This document shows, piece after piece, positions 34,677 through 43,752 of a stretch of 64,000 nucleotides of DNA. Position 1 is the first letter of the stretch. Every line of letters starts with the position of its first letter. The position numbers and the translations under genes were made by a program. This DNA comes from Pararhizobium sp. (lineage in GTDB: Bacteria; Pseudomonadota; Alphaproteobacteria; Rhizobiales; Rhizobiaceae). The stretch covers positions 124,001 through 188,000 of the forward strand of contig JAURWE010000046.1 in NCBI GenBank assembly GCA_030655075.1. The letters are read 5' to 3'. Under the pieces are notes generated by a model. That model saw only the letters and a program-made list of their open reading frames with translations, was not told where the DNA came from and did not search any database.

Positions 34677-36491
34677 TCAGCTCGCCGCCGCTTGCCGCAC
34701 GGGTTCCGGCTCGATGCTTTCCTCCGCGTGTTCCACCCGCTTTGGCTTGACCAGCGGTTCCGGTTTGACCGGTTCCGAATGCATCAGCTCGCGCCCGGCC
34801 GATACGCCGTCTGCGGCCTGGAGGATCAGGCGTTCTTCGTCGCGGCGGCGGATGTCGTCGCTGATCGCCAATGCTTCCTCGTCGCTGATGCCAAGACCTT
34901 CGAGTGTCTTGCGGCCAAAAAGCAGGCCGGACTCGAACGTTTCCCGGGCTTCGTAATCGATGCCCTTTGCCCGCAGCGACAGCGTGTGCAGCCGGTCGTA
35001 AGCGCGCACGTAGAGATGCGCATTCGGATAATCGGCCTGAACCAGATCGACGATCCTGTCGGTAATCTCGCGGTTGTGGGTACAGACGGCCACGATCTTG
35101 GCCCGTTCGATGCCGGCGGCCCGGAGCACGTCCTTGCGTGTCCCGTCACCAAAATAGATGCGGAACCCGAAGGTCGCTGCCTGCCGCACGCGGGCGGCGG
35201 AATAGTCGATGATGGTGACGTCGCGGCCGCCGGCGAGCAGGATCTGCGAGGCGATCTGGCCGAAACGCGAAAAGCCGATCATCAGCACGTCGGAGCCCGC
35301 GCCCTCGAAATCCTCTTCCATTTCCTCCTTGGCTTCTTCCTGCATCAGGAACCGCGAAAGCGCCGAGGCGGCGGGCGTCAGGGCCATGGAGAGCGTAACG
35401 ATGGCCACCAGAAGCGAGGCCGTCTCAGAGGAAAACAGGCCGGCCGCTGCAGCAGCGCTGAACAGCACGAAGCCGAATTCGCCGCCCTGCGGCAACAAAA
35501 GCGCGATCCGCACGGCATCATTGTGCTGCGAGCCCATCGCCCGGCAGCAGAGATAGATGACGATGGACTTGACGACGATGAGGATTGGAACGGCGATCAG
35601 GATGGTCAGATATTGCGCAAGGATGACGTCGAGATTGAGCGACAGCCCGACCGCCATGAAGAACAGCGCCAGAAGAATACCGCGAAACGGCTCGATATCG
35701 GCTTCCAGCTCGTGCCGGTAGGAGGATTCCGACAGGAGCACACCGGCCAGGAACGCGCCCATGGCCATCGACAGACCGGCAAGCTGCAGAAGCACGGCCG
35801 ACCCCATGACCACGAACAGGGCGGCAGCGATCATCGCTTCGCGTGCGCCGGTGCGGGCAATGATCTGGAACAGCGGGTTGAGCAGATAGCGCCCGGCCAC
35901 CAGCATGCCGGCGATTGCGGCAACAGCAATGCCGAAATCCTGTAGCGACGATGTCGTGTCGTCGGGGGCCTGCAGCGCCAAAAGCGGAATGATCGCCAAA
36001 AGCGGCACGATGGCCAGATCCTGAAACAGCAGCATCGAAAACGTGCGCTGGCCGTAGCGTGTGTTGAGGTCGCCTTTTTCCTCGAGAATCTGCAACGCAA
36101 AGGCCGTCGACGACAGCGCCAGCCCGAAGCCGACAATGATGCTCGGTTGCCAGTCCATCAGGCCGATTTCGTAGACAAGCGCGCTGAGCACGATGCCGGT
36201 CAGCACCACCTGCATTGAGCCAAGCCCGAAAATATCCCGCCGCATCTGCCACAGCCGCGATGGTTTCAGTTCCAGCCCGATGACGAAGAGCAGGAAAACG
36301 ACGCCGAGTTCTGCCACGCCGAGAATGGCTTCGGCGTCGGTGATGCGCTGTAGAACCGGCCCGATGATCACGCCCGCCGCCAGATAGCCCAGAACCGTGC
36401 CCAGTCCCAGCTTCTTGAAAATCGGCGCGGCAAGCACCGCCCCGCCCAGCAGAAGCAGAGATTGCGAGTACAGAGCAGGCGCATTTGACAT
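34677..36491 (-). CDS. Kef-type K+ efflux / cation:proton antiporter (CPA2) with TrkA-N domain
   Basis: A 604-residue inner-membrane antiporter. About 12 hydrophobic segments cover residues 5-380, with the CPA2 pattern LGYLAAGVIIGP near 33, VFLLFVIGLELKP near 65 and GFGLALSSTAFALQ near 115. A cytosolic TrkA-N/RCK nucleotide-binding domain follows (VLMIGFSRFGQIASQ near 415) and ends in an acidic tail. The architecture matches KefB/KefC glutathione-gated K+ efflux systems. No KefF/G ancillary gene is adjacent. The ATG at 36491 gives the typical N-terminus. Confidence 0.92.
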   Translation of the reverse strand: MSNAPALYSQSLLLLGGAVLAAPIFKKLGLGTVLGYLAAGVIIGPVLQRITDAEAILGVAELGVVFLLFVIGLELKPSRLWQMRRDIFGLGSMQVVLTGIVLSALVYEIGLMDWQPSIIVGFGLALSSTAFALQILEEKGDLNTRYGQRTFSMLLFQDLAIVPLLAIIPLLALQAPDDTTSSLQDFGIAVAAIAGMLVAGRYLLNPLFQIIARTGAREAMIAAALFVVMGSAVLLQLAGLSMAMGAFLAGVLLSESSYRHELEADIEPFRGILLALFFMAVGLSLNLDVILAQYLTILIAVPILIVVKSIVIYLCCRAMGSQHNDAVRIALLLPQGGEFGFVLFSAAAAAGLFSSETASLLVAIVTLSMALTPAASALSRFLMQEEAKEEMEEDFEGAGSDVLMIGFSRFGQIASQILLAGGRDVTIIDYSAARVRQAATFGFRIYFGDGTRKDVLRAAGIERAKIVAVCTHNREITDRIVDLVQADYPNAHLYVRAYDRLHTLSLRAKGIDYEARETFESGLLFGRKTLEGLGISDEEALAISDDIRRRDEERLILQAADGVSAGRELMHSEPVKPEPLVKPKRVEHAEESIEPEPVRQAAAS

Positions 36492-36604
36492 ATAAAATCG
36501 TGTCCTTGGGGCCAATATGGAGGTGAGGGAGAGGAATCGCCGAATCTGCCCTTGATGCCTACTGCCGTGCACAATAAATGGGGCTTGAATGAAAGGCCAC
36601 ACGC

Positions 36605-37951
36605 ATGTCGGAAAACATTGATTCTGGAAGTCTCCTCGATCGCGCCGGTCAGTTGATCGATCTGGCTTTGAAAGCCGGTGCCGACAAGGCCGATGCAGTG
36701 GTGATGCGGGGCCGGTCGCGCTCCGTTTCCGTGCGCCTCGGCAAGGTCGAAGGCACGGAGGCTTCCGAAGGCGACGATTTTTCGCTTCGCGTCTTTGTCG
36801 GCCAGCGCGTCGCCAGCGTATCGGCCAATCCCGGCTTCGATCTCAAGGTGCTGGCCGAACGCGCCGTCGCCATGGCCAAGGCCTCGCCGGAAGATCCGTT
36901 TGCCTGCATGGCCGATGAGAAGAACCTCGCCCGCACCTATGCCGATCTCGATCTGTTCGACGGCACCGACGTGTCGACAGAACAGCTGACCGAGGCCGCT
37001 CTGGCCGCCGAAGCGGCTGCGCTGGCCGTGACCGGCGTGACCAATTCCAGCGGCGCCGGCGCCTCCTCGGGCATGGGCGGCATGGTGCTGGTTACCTCGC
37101 ATGGCTTTTCCGGCGCCTACATGGGCACCCGCTTCGGCCGCTCGGTCAGCGCCATCGCCGGCGAAGGCACGAAGATGGAGCGCGACTATGATTACGACAG
37201 CCGCCTTTTCTACGCCGACCTGAACGCGGCCGAAGAGATCGGCCGCAATGCCGGCGAGCGTGCCGTGGCGCGCATCAATCCGCGCCAGGTGCCGACGGCC
37301 AAGAACGTCACGGTGGTTTTCGACCCGCGCATGGCGCGCGGCTTTGTCGGCCATCTCGCTGGTGCCATCAACGGTGCCGCCATTGCCCGAAAGACCAGCT
37401 TCCTGCGCGACATGATGGGCAAGCAGATCCTGAAGTCCGGCCTGACCGTGACCGACGACCCGCAGATCGTCAGGGGTTCCGCCTCCCGCCCGTTCGACGG
37501 AGAGGGCGTGGCCGGCGAACGTTTGGTCATGGTTGACGACGGCGTTCTTCAGCATTGGTTCCTGTCGACCTCGACCGGCCGCGAACTCGGGCTTGAGACC
37601 AACGGCCGCGGATCGCGCGGCGGCAACAGCGTCTCGCCAACCTCCACCAATCTGGCGCTGGAACCCGGTGACATCTCGCGCGAGGATCTTATCAAACGTA
37701 TTGGTACCGGCCTCTACGTGACCGAGCTGATCGGGCAGGGCGTAAACGGGCTCACCGGTGAATACAGCCGCGGCGCGTCCGGTTACTGGATCGAGAACGG
37801 CGAGCTGACCTTCCCGGTCTCCGAAGTCACGATCGCTTCCAATCTCAAGCAGATGTTCATGGCCGTTACCCCGGCCAATGACATCGACCGCAAGTACGGC
37901 GTCGCCGCCCCAACAATCGCTATTGAAGGCATGACGCTCGCGGGCAAATAA
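36605..37951 (+). CDS. pmbA: TldD/PmbA family metalloprotease subunit, PmbA type
   Basis: 448 residues of the PmbA (TldE) family, which with TldD forms a heterodimeric metalloprotease that trims unfolded peptides such as microcin precursors. The pattern is typical (SVRLGKVEGTEASEGDDFSLRVFVGQR near 40-65; WIENGELTFPVSEVTIASNLKQM near 400). The zinc ligands lie in TldD, which is not in the window. It leads a conserved rhizobial gene order that continues to lpxK. Confidence 0.9.
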   Translation: MSENIDSGSLLDRAGQLIDLALKAGADKADAVVMRGRSRSVSVRLGKVEGTEASEGDDFSLRVFVGQRVASVSANPGFDLKVLAERAVAMAKASPEDPFACMADEKNLARTYADLDLFDGTDVSTEQLTEAALAAEAAALAVTGVTNSSGAGASSGMGGMVLVTSHGFSGAYMGTRFGRSVSAIAGEGTKMERDYDYDSRLFYADLNAAEEIGRNAGERAVARINPRQVPTAKNVTVVFDPRMARGFVGHLAGAINGAAIARKTSFLRDMMGKQILKSGLTVTDDPQIVRGSASRPFDGEGVAGERLVMVDDGVLQHWFLSTSTGRELGLETNGRGSRGGNSVSPTSTNLALEPGDISREDLIKRIGTGLYVTELIGQGVNGLTGEYSRGASGYWIENGELTFPVSEVTIASNLKQMFMAVTPANDIDRKYGVAAPTIAIEGMTLAGK

Positions 37952-38017
37952 TGCGTGTAACCCAGCTTTGGGGAGCATGCATGGAACTGATGCTTTAGGC
38001 AGAAACGGAAATGGACG

Positions 38018-38839
38018 ATGACACTGGGCGCACCAAGCCCTTCGCCGGCCTCCTGGGAAGACGATCTGACCCTGATAACGGCCGCCGCCCGGGCAGCAGG
38101 CACCCGTGCGCTCGAATTCTTCCGCCGGGAGCCGGAAGTCTGGTGGAAGAACCACGACCGCTCGCCGGTCAGCGCCGCCGATTACGCCGCCAACGACATC
38201 CTCAAGGGTCTTCTTTTGAAGGCCCGGCCGGACTATGGCTGGCTGTCGGAGGAGACCGACGACGACGAGACCCGCCGGACGCGCGACACGGTCTTCGTCG
38301 TCGATCCGATCGACGGTACCCGCGCCTTTATTGCCGGTAAGGATGTCTGGTGCGTTAGCGTCGGCGTGGTCCATCAGGGACGGCCCGTCGCCGGTGTGCT
38401 CTATGCACCGGCGCTCGACGAAACATTTCAGGCTTCGCTGTCTGGACCTGCTCTCAAGAATTCCAGAACCATCACGGTGAGTTCCTTGAGCGCCGGTGCG
38501 CAGCGCCGCTTCGCCTCCGCCGAAGACATGGTGCGGGGAATGGATGCGGCCTATGGCAGCAGCATCGACCGCGTCTCGCACATTCCCTCGCTCGCCTACC
38601 GCCTCGCCATGGTGGCCGATGGCCGCCTCGACGGCACCATCGTCAAGAAGAATTCCCACGACTGGGATCTGGCCGCAGCCGATCTTATTCTCGATCGGGC
38701 CGGCGGATCGCTGGTCGATCTGGATGGCTTACCCTTGAGCTACAATCGCCCGACCGTGGTTCACGGCGTGCTTTGCGCAGCGCCGAAAGCCGATCTGGCG
38801 GCACTGTTGCGCGCATCCCAAGGGCTTCACAGCCATTGA
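38018..38839 (+). CDS. cysQ: 3'(2'),5'-bisphosphate nucleotidase / inositol monophosphatase family
   Basis: A 273-residue Mg-dependent, lithium-sensitive-type phosphatase. The signature is complete: SEET near 80, DPIDGTRAF near 101-109, and WDLAAADLILDRAGG near 211-225. CysQ recycles adenosine 3',5'-bisphosphate from sulfate assimilation. Inositol-phosphate hydrolysis cannot be excluded from sequence, but this family member is usually called CysQ in Rhizobiales. Confidence 0.82.
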   Translation: MTLGAPSPSPASWEDDLTLITAAARAAGTRALEFFRREPEVWWKNHDRSPVSAADYAANDILKGLLLKARPDYGWLSEETDDDETRRTRDTVFVVDPIDGTRAFIAGKDVWCVSVGVVHQGRPVAGVLYAPALDETFQASLSGPALKNSRTITVSSLSAGAQRRFASAEDMVRGMDAAYGSSIDRVSHIPSLAYRLAMVADGRLDGTIVKKNSHDWDLAAADLILDRAGGSLVDLDGLPLSYNRPTVVHGVLCAAPKADLAALLRASQGLHSH

Positions 38840-38899
38840 CCTTTCGGGTGGAATGCAGCAAACCAGACCCTGTTTTTAGAGCGAAAAGACGAGACCACG

Positions 38900-39136
38900 A
38901 TGAGCGAAAGCACCGAAGCAAAACAGCGCCTCCACCTCGTATTCGGCGGTGAGTTGAAGAACCTCAAGGGCATCGAGTTCAGCGATCTGGCCGGTCTCGA
39001 TATTGTCGGGATCTACCCCGACTATGCCTCGGCGCTGGCTGCCTGGAAGGGCAAGGCGCAATCGACCGTCGATAACGCGCACATGCGCTACTTCATCGTT
39101 CACATGCACCGTTTGCTCGATCCCGAAAACGCGTGA
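38900..39136 (+). CDS. DUF4170 protein
   Basis: A 78-residue small cytosolic protein with the DUF4170 pattern (LHLVFGGELKNL, FSDLAGLDIVGIYPDYASAL). The function is unknown. Its fixed place between cysQ and waaA suggests a role linked to lipid A/Kdo assembly or simply conserved neighbourhood. It has no membrane segment. Confidence 0.85.
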   Translation: MSESTEAKQRLHLVFGGELKNLKGIEFSDLAGLDIVGIYPDYASALAAWKGKAQSTVDNAHMRYFIVHMHRLLDPENA

Positions 39137-39182
39137 GACCTGCATCCATGCCAGACAACCAGCACATTCGGGATAGCGCACG

Positions 39183-40499
39183 ATGAGCAGCGCGATGGCC
39201 CGCATGGCACTGTCGAGCTACCGCTGGATCGGCACGGGCCTTTATCCGCTGGTCTGGTCCTATCTCGCCATGCGCGCCGCCCAAGGCAAGGAAGATCATT
39301 CCCGCCGGCGTGAGCGTTACGGCCATGCCAGCCAGGCCCGCCCGAAAGGCCCGCTCATCTGGTTTCATGCCGCCAGCGTCGGCGAAACCACGGCCGTCGT
39401 GCCGCTGATCAAGGAAGTGCGCCGCCGCGGCATTCAGGCCGTGCTGACCACCGGCACCACCACGTCAGCCCGCGTTGCCCGCGAACGGCTCGATTCCAGC
39501 GTGGTGCACCAGTATGTGCCACTGGATTTCAAGCCCGCCGTCAGCCGCTTTCTCGACTATTGGGGGCCGGATCTGGCCATTATCGCCGAATCCGAGATAT
39601 GGCCGATGACGATGATGGAGCTCGGCGTCCGTCACATCCCGCAGGTGCTGGTCAACGGCCGCCTGTCGGATCGCTCGTTCGATCGCTGGAAGAAGCGGCC
39701 GTCTCTGGCCGATGCGCTGTTCGAGAACCTTGCCCTGGTCATCGCCCAGTCCGATCTCGACGCGGAACGCTTTCGCACGCTCGGGGCCCTGCCGGTCATG
39801 GTCTCCGGTAATCTCAAGGTCGATACCGACGCCCCGCCCCATGATGAGGCGGTGCTGCAGAAATACCGCCAGCAGCTTGGCGACCGCAAGACCTGGGCGG
39901 CGATCTCGACCTTTGAGGGCGAGGAAAATGCCGCCGGTGTCGTTCACCGGGCGCTGAAGGAGCGCACGGGCCTGCTCACCATTATCGTGCCGCGCCATCC
40001 GGACCGCTGCGATGCCATCGAAGAAGCGCTGACGGCCAAGGGGCTGGTGGTGGCGCGCCGCACCCGCAACGATCCGCTGACGCCGGATGTCGATATTTTT
40101 CTCGGCGACACGATCGGCGAAATGGGGCTTTACCTGCGCCTCACCGAAGTCGCCTTCGTCGGCCGTTCGCTGTTTGCCCAGGGCGGGCAGAACCCGCTGG
40201 AACCGGCCATGCTCGGCTGCGCCGTTCTGTCGGGCGGCAATGTCCAGAATTTCCGCGACGCCTATCAGCGCCTTGCCCGCAATGGCAGCGCCAAGATGGT
40301 GCGCGATGTCGAGATGCTGGCCAAGGGCGTCAACTATCTCCTGTCCAACGACGAAACCCGCCGCACCATGATCGATGCCGGGCTGGAAACCGTCCATGAG
40401 ATGCGCGGCGCCTTGACCGCGACGATCAAGGGGCTGGAACCCTATATCAACCCGTTGACCGTCAAGGCGCGTTTGCAGCCGCGCGAACGGGCATCCTGA
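39183..40499 (+). CDS. waaA: 3-deoxy-D-manno-octulosonic acid transferase
   Basis: A 438-residue glycosyltransferase (GT30) that adds Kdo to lipid IVA at the inner face of the inner membrane. An N-terminal membrane anchor (about 12-30) precedes FHAASVGETTAVVPLI near 61, LVNGRLSDRSF near 156 and the C-terminal Kdo/CMP site region with FVGRSLFAQGGQNPLEP near 325. It is a core step of lipopolysaccharide synthesis, and lpxK lies two genes downstream. Confidence 0.94.
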   Translation: MSSAMARMALSSYRWIGTGLYPLVWSYLAMRAAQGKEDHSRRRERYGHASQARPKGPLIWFHAASVGETTAVVPLIKEVRRRGIQAVLTTGTTTSARVARERLDSSVVHQYVPLDFKPAVSRFLDYWGPDLAIIAESEIWPMTMMELGVRHIPQVLVNGRLSDRSFDRWKKRPSLADALFENLALVIAQSDLDAERFRTLGALPVMVSGNLKVDTDAPPHDEAVLQKYRQQLGDRKTWAAISTFEGEENAAGVVHRALKERTGLLTIIVPRHPDRCDAIEEALTAKGLVVARRTRNDPLTPDVDIFLGDTIGEMGLYLRLTEVAFVGRSLFAQGGQNPLEPAMLGCAVLSGGNVQNFRDAYQRLARNGSAKMVRDVEMLAKGVNYLLSNDETRRTMIDAGLETVHEMRGALTATIKGLEPYINPLTVKARLQPRERAS

Positions 40500-40521
40500 A
40501 CCAGACCTGCCGGGAGCCGCA

Positions 40522-41226
40522 ATGTCCAAAGCCGCCGTCTTCAAGGGCATTCTGTTCGACAAGGATGGCACGCTTCTGGATTACGCCAAGAGCTGGGTGC
40601 CGGTGAATTACGAGCTGGCCCGCATCGCTGCAAGAGGCGATGCCCCGCTCGCCCGGCAGCTTCTCACCGCCACCGGCATGGATCCGGATACTGCCTATGT
40701 GACGCCGGACAGCCTGCTTGCCGCCGGCAATACCGTGGAGATCGCCAAAGGCCTGATCGCCGCCGGATCGCCGGTTCCGCATGATGAGCTGGTCGCCCAG
40801 CTCGACCAGCTCTTTGCCAATGCAGCCAGCTTTTCGGTGCCCGTTACCGATCTCGAAAGCTTCTTTTCCGGCCTGCACGCTTCCGGCTACCGGCTGGGCG
40901 TTGCCTCCAGCGACAACGAAAACTCGATCCGCCAGACGGCCAGCCGCTTCGGGTTTGCGAAGTTCCTCGACTATGTCGCAGGTTACGACAGCGGCTTCGG
41001 CGTCAAGCCGGAGCCCGGCATGGTGCTCGGCTTCTGTGCAGCCACAGGCCTCGAACCGCATCAGATCGTTGTTGTCGGCGACAACAACCACGACATGCAT
41101 ATGGGCCGAAGTGCGGGCGCCGGCATGACGGTGGCAGTGCTGACCGGTACCGGTTCGCGCCAGTCGCTGGCGGCCGCATCCGATCATTGCCTCACCGATA
41201 TCACCGGTCTTCCGGCCATCCTTTGA
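40522..41226 (+). CDS. HAD family phosphatase, phosphoglycolate-phosphatase-like
   Basis: A 234-residue HAD-I hydrolase. Motif I FDKDGTLLDY (near 12), motif II ASSDN (near 131), motif III KPEPG (near 167) and motif IV VVGDNNHDMHMG (near 187) are all present. The overall form resembles Gph, which would remove 2-phosphoglycolate, and glycolate oxidase is encoded in the same window, though far away. The substrate is unproved. It lies between waaA and lpxK on the same strand. Confidence 0.85.
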   Translation: MSKAAVFKGILFDKDGTLLDYAKSWVPVNYELARIAARGDAPLARQLLTATGMDPDTAYVTPDSLLAAGNTVEIAKGLIAAGSPVPHDELVAQLDQLFANAASFSVPVTDLESFFSGLHASGYRLGVASSDNENSIRQTASRFGFAKFLDYVAGYDSGFGVKPEPGMVLGFCAATGLEPHQIVVVGDNNHDMHMGRSAGAGMTVAVLTGTGSRQSLAAASDHCLTDITGLPAIL

Positions 41227-41342
41227 CCACTGCGCAGCGGCCCACTTTGGGTTGAACCGCATGTGGCCTTGCTTTTTCGCGGGTTCTGACGTTTTTTACC
41301 GGAAATTTTCGGGGCGCGCGCGCGGGCCGGAGCGGAGGGGAA

Positions 41343-42407
41343 ATGGTTTCGGAGGCACCGCCATTCTGGTGGAAGAAAGCGGATTGGAAGGCCTATGGCC
41401 TTTCGCCGTTTTCGTGGATCTATGGCCGCATTGCCGGACACCGCATGCGCAACGGCAAACGTGCATCCGTGCCCGTTCCCGTCATCTGCGTCGGCAATTT
41501 CACCATCGGCGGCGCAGGCAAGACCCCGACCGCCATCACGCTGGCACGCGCCGCCACTGCGCGGGGTTTGAAGCCCGGCATTCTCAGCCGCGGTTACGGC
41601 GGCGGGCTTGATGTCACGACGATCGTCGATCCGGACCATCACCGTGCAAAGGATGTCGGCGACGAGCCGTTGCTTCTGGCCCGCGAGGCGCTGACGGTCG
41701 TCTGCCGCAACCGGCTAGAGGGTGCCATGCGGCTGGTCTGGGAGGGCGCCGACATCATCATCATGGACGACGGTTTTCAGAGTGCCCGGCTTGCCTTTGA
41801 TTTCTCCCTGCTGGTCATCGACTCCCGGCGCGGCATCGGCAATGGCCATCTCATTCCCGGCGGGCCGGTGCGCGCGCCGCTGAACGAGCAGATCGCCTAT
41901 GCGACAGCGCTTTTAAAGATCGGCAATGCCGAAGCTGCCGATAGGATCATCCGCACGTCGGCCCGCGCCGGCAAGCAGATCTATCATGCGACGGTCGAAC
42001 GGCTGGAAAACACCGGCTTCACAGGCCAGCCGGTGTTGGCCTGGGCGGGCATCGCCGATCCGGAAAAGTTTTTCCGCACAGTGCGTGAGACCGGCGCAAC
42101 CCTGGCCGAGACCCGCTCCTTTCCCGACCATCATCTTCTCGCCGACGACGAGATCGCCGATCTCATCGGCCGGGCGGAAAAGAACGGCTATCAGCTGGTC
42201 ACCACCGCCAAGGACATGGTCCGCCTCGGTGGCACCCATGGCCGGGCAGGGGAGCTCGCCGCAAAAAGCCTCGTCATCGAAATCGAGATGCGCTTCGACG
42301 ATCCGGCCGCTCCCGGCCGCATCATCGATGCCGCCATTGCAGCGGCGCGGGCCCGGATGTTGAAGGAAAATGCAGCGTTGGTGGCGAAGGATGAAAAGAA
42401 GCGTTAA
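41343..42407 (+). CDS. lpxK: Tetraacyldisaccharide 4'-kinase
   Basis: A 354-residue membrane-associated kinase that phosphorylates the lipid A precursor disaccharide at the 4' position. The P-loop-like site VGNFTIGGAGKTPTAITLAR is near 53-72, followed by IIMDDGFQSARLA near 140. A hydrophobic N-terminal segment anchors it. In other rhizobia lpxK is followed by a DUF2093 gene; here a foreign-looking gene lies between them. Confidence 0.94.
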   Translation: MVSEAPPFWWKKADWKAYGLSPFSWIYGRIAGHRMRNGKRASVPVPVICVGNFTIGGAGKTPTAITLARAATARGLKPGILSRGYGGGLDVTTIVDPDHHRAKDVGDEPLLLAREALTVVCRNRLEGAMRLVWEGADIIIMDDGFQSARLAFDFSLLVIDSRRGIGNGHLIPGGPVRAPLNEQIAYATALLKIGNAEAADRIIRTSARAGKQIYHATVERLENTGFTGQPVLAWAGIADPEKFFRTVRETGATLAETRSFPDHHLLADDEIADLIGRAEKNGYQLVTTAKDMVRLGGTHGRAGELAAKSLVIEIEMRFDDPAAPGRIIDAAIAAARARMLKENAALVAKDEKKR

Positions 42408-42500
42408 CACAGTAACGATTTCACTCGGCTCAAAAGCCCCGATGTGCTCTTTGACTTACGGTTGCAATGAGGCCAGTTCTCGTGAAGTCATGAGGTGTAT

Positions 42501-43357
42501 ATGAAGAGCGAAAACGTAGAACCGATTAGGATTAAGTTTGAGGGACTCGATGCCGATCAACACACTGTTGAACTGAGCTCTTTGGCTGCATCACTTCAAG
42601 GCGCTTCGAGAATTATTGCCGCAAGTGGTCAAGTGCGTTGACTGGTCGGTTCGCCAAAAAGGAGATTAACAACGGGATTAGAGTTCTAGCGCTGCCGCCT
42701 CAGGCGGGCTCCTACGAATTCTGGGTAATGGTGGTAACTGTTGGATCGGCCTTCACCGCACCGCTTTTGCCCATTCTCGATGTGGTGATCAGGACTGCGG
42801 CGACCAAAGCAACTGAGGCCATTTTCAATTCTACAATAGCAAAATGGGCTGGACGGAAGAAAGAAGCAGAGGTTTCCAATTCCGTTGCAATTAAGGCTCT
42901 TGAGGAAATGGGCCATACTTCGCGTGCAGCCATGGAAATGATTGAGCGCGTTGTGCTTTCAAACCATGGCGCCGCAAAACTGCTTGTAAGCCCTATTGGT
43001 GCGTCCGTCTCAACATTACAGATCGGGCACGTTAGCAATGGAGCATTTTCAATTACTGCGACTGATAGAGCTGAAATAGAAAAAGCAGAATCAATTGAAA
43101 TCGGTGAGGAACGTATAATACGGTTGCAGATTACCGAATTAGATTTGGTAACAAAATCTTGCAAAGTCTCAATTGAAGAGGAATCGCGGAAAACTAAACG
43201 AATTCCTGGTCAGATTACAGACCCTCAGATCACCATGCCCAACAATCCGTATTCCAGTGCGTTTGACAGTCAGTTGGTAATTTCTGTGAAGTGTAAACCT
43301 CAATATATAGATGGCGATATTGATCGACTTTTTATATCCGACATCGCTGCTGAATAA
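42501..43357 (+). pseudogene. Frameshifted AT-rich accessory gene of unknown function
   Basis: The frame opening at ATG 42501 (GAGGTG upstream) runs to a TGA at 42639-42641 and codes about 46 residues (FEGLDADQHTVELSSLAASL, then GASRIIAASGQ). The continuation, from about 42635, is in another frame and codes about 240 residues beginning TGRFAKKEINNG. A single missing base in CAAGTGCG restores GQVALTGRF, so this is one gene with a frameshift. The protein has a hydrophobic segment (FWVMVVTVGSAFTAPLLPIL) and a charged remainder. Low GC and weak codon bias mark it as acquired; I do not recognise the family. A sequencing error or programmed shift would also explain it. Confidence 0.7.
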
Positions 43358-43396
43358 TTCACGTTAAAAACTTCTATAAGAAAAGTCTTTTCGGTC

Positions 43397-43630
43397 CTAG
43401 CGCTTCTGATTGGGCAGGATGCCAGCCCGTTTGTCGGCCTCGTAGGAAGCCTCGACATCGGCATAGGGTTCCTGGCGCGCCACGCTCCAGTAGCGAAGCT
43501 CATCGAGCGGAATGGTTTTTCCACTCATGACGCAGACGACGTGCGAGCCAGGCAGAACCACCTGAAAATCGCCGTCGAGATAGCGGATTTTTGCCTCGCG
43601 ATTGGAACTGCCTTCAAACCGGTTCATCAT
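43397..43630 (-). CDS. DUF2093 protein
   Basis: About 77 residues from the ATG pair at 43630/43627. It has the DUF2093 pattern: REAKIRYLDGDFQVVLPGSH, then VMSGKTIPLDELRYWSVARQ. It is a small cytosolic protein of unknown function that commonly lies beside lpxK and mutL in Rhizobiales, as here, apart from the inserted gene. GAGAG precedes the start. Confidence 0.85.
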   Translation of the reverse strand: MMNRFEGSSNREAKIRYLDGDFQVVLPGSHVVCVMSGKTIPLDELRYWSVARQEPYADVEASYEADKRAGILPNQKR

Positions 43631-43752
43631 CACCACTCTCCGCCAATGCACGCCGCCCGGACCTGTGCAACGGGGCCGGGACAGTGGCTTGCATCAAAAC
43701 AAGGTTTATCGCGAAATTCTCTATCCCGGTGGCTTGAAAATATCCACATTTT

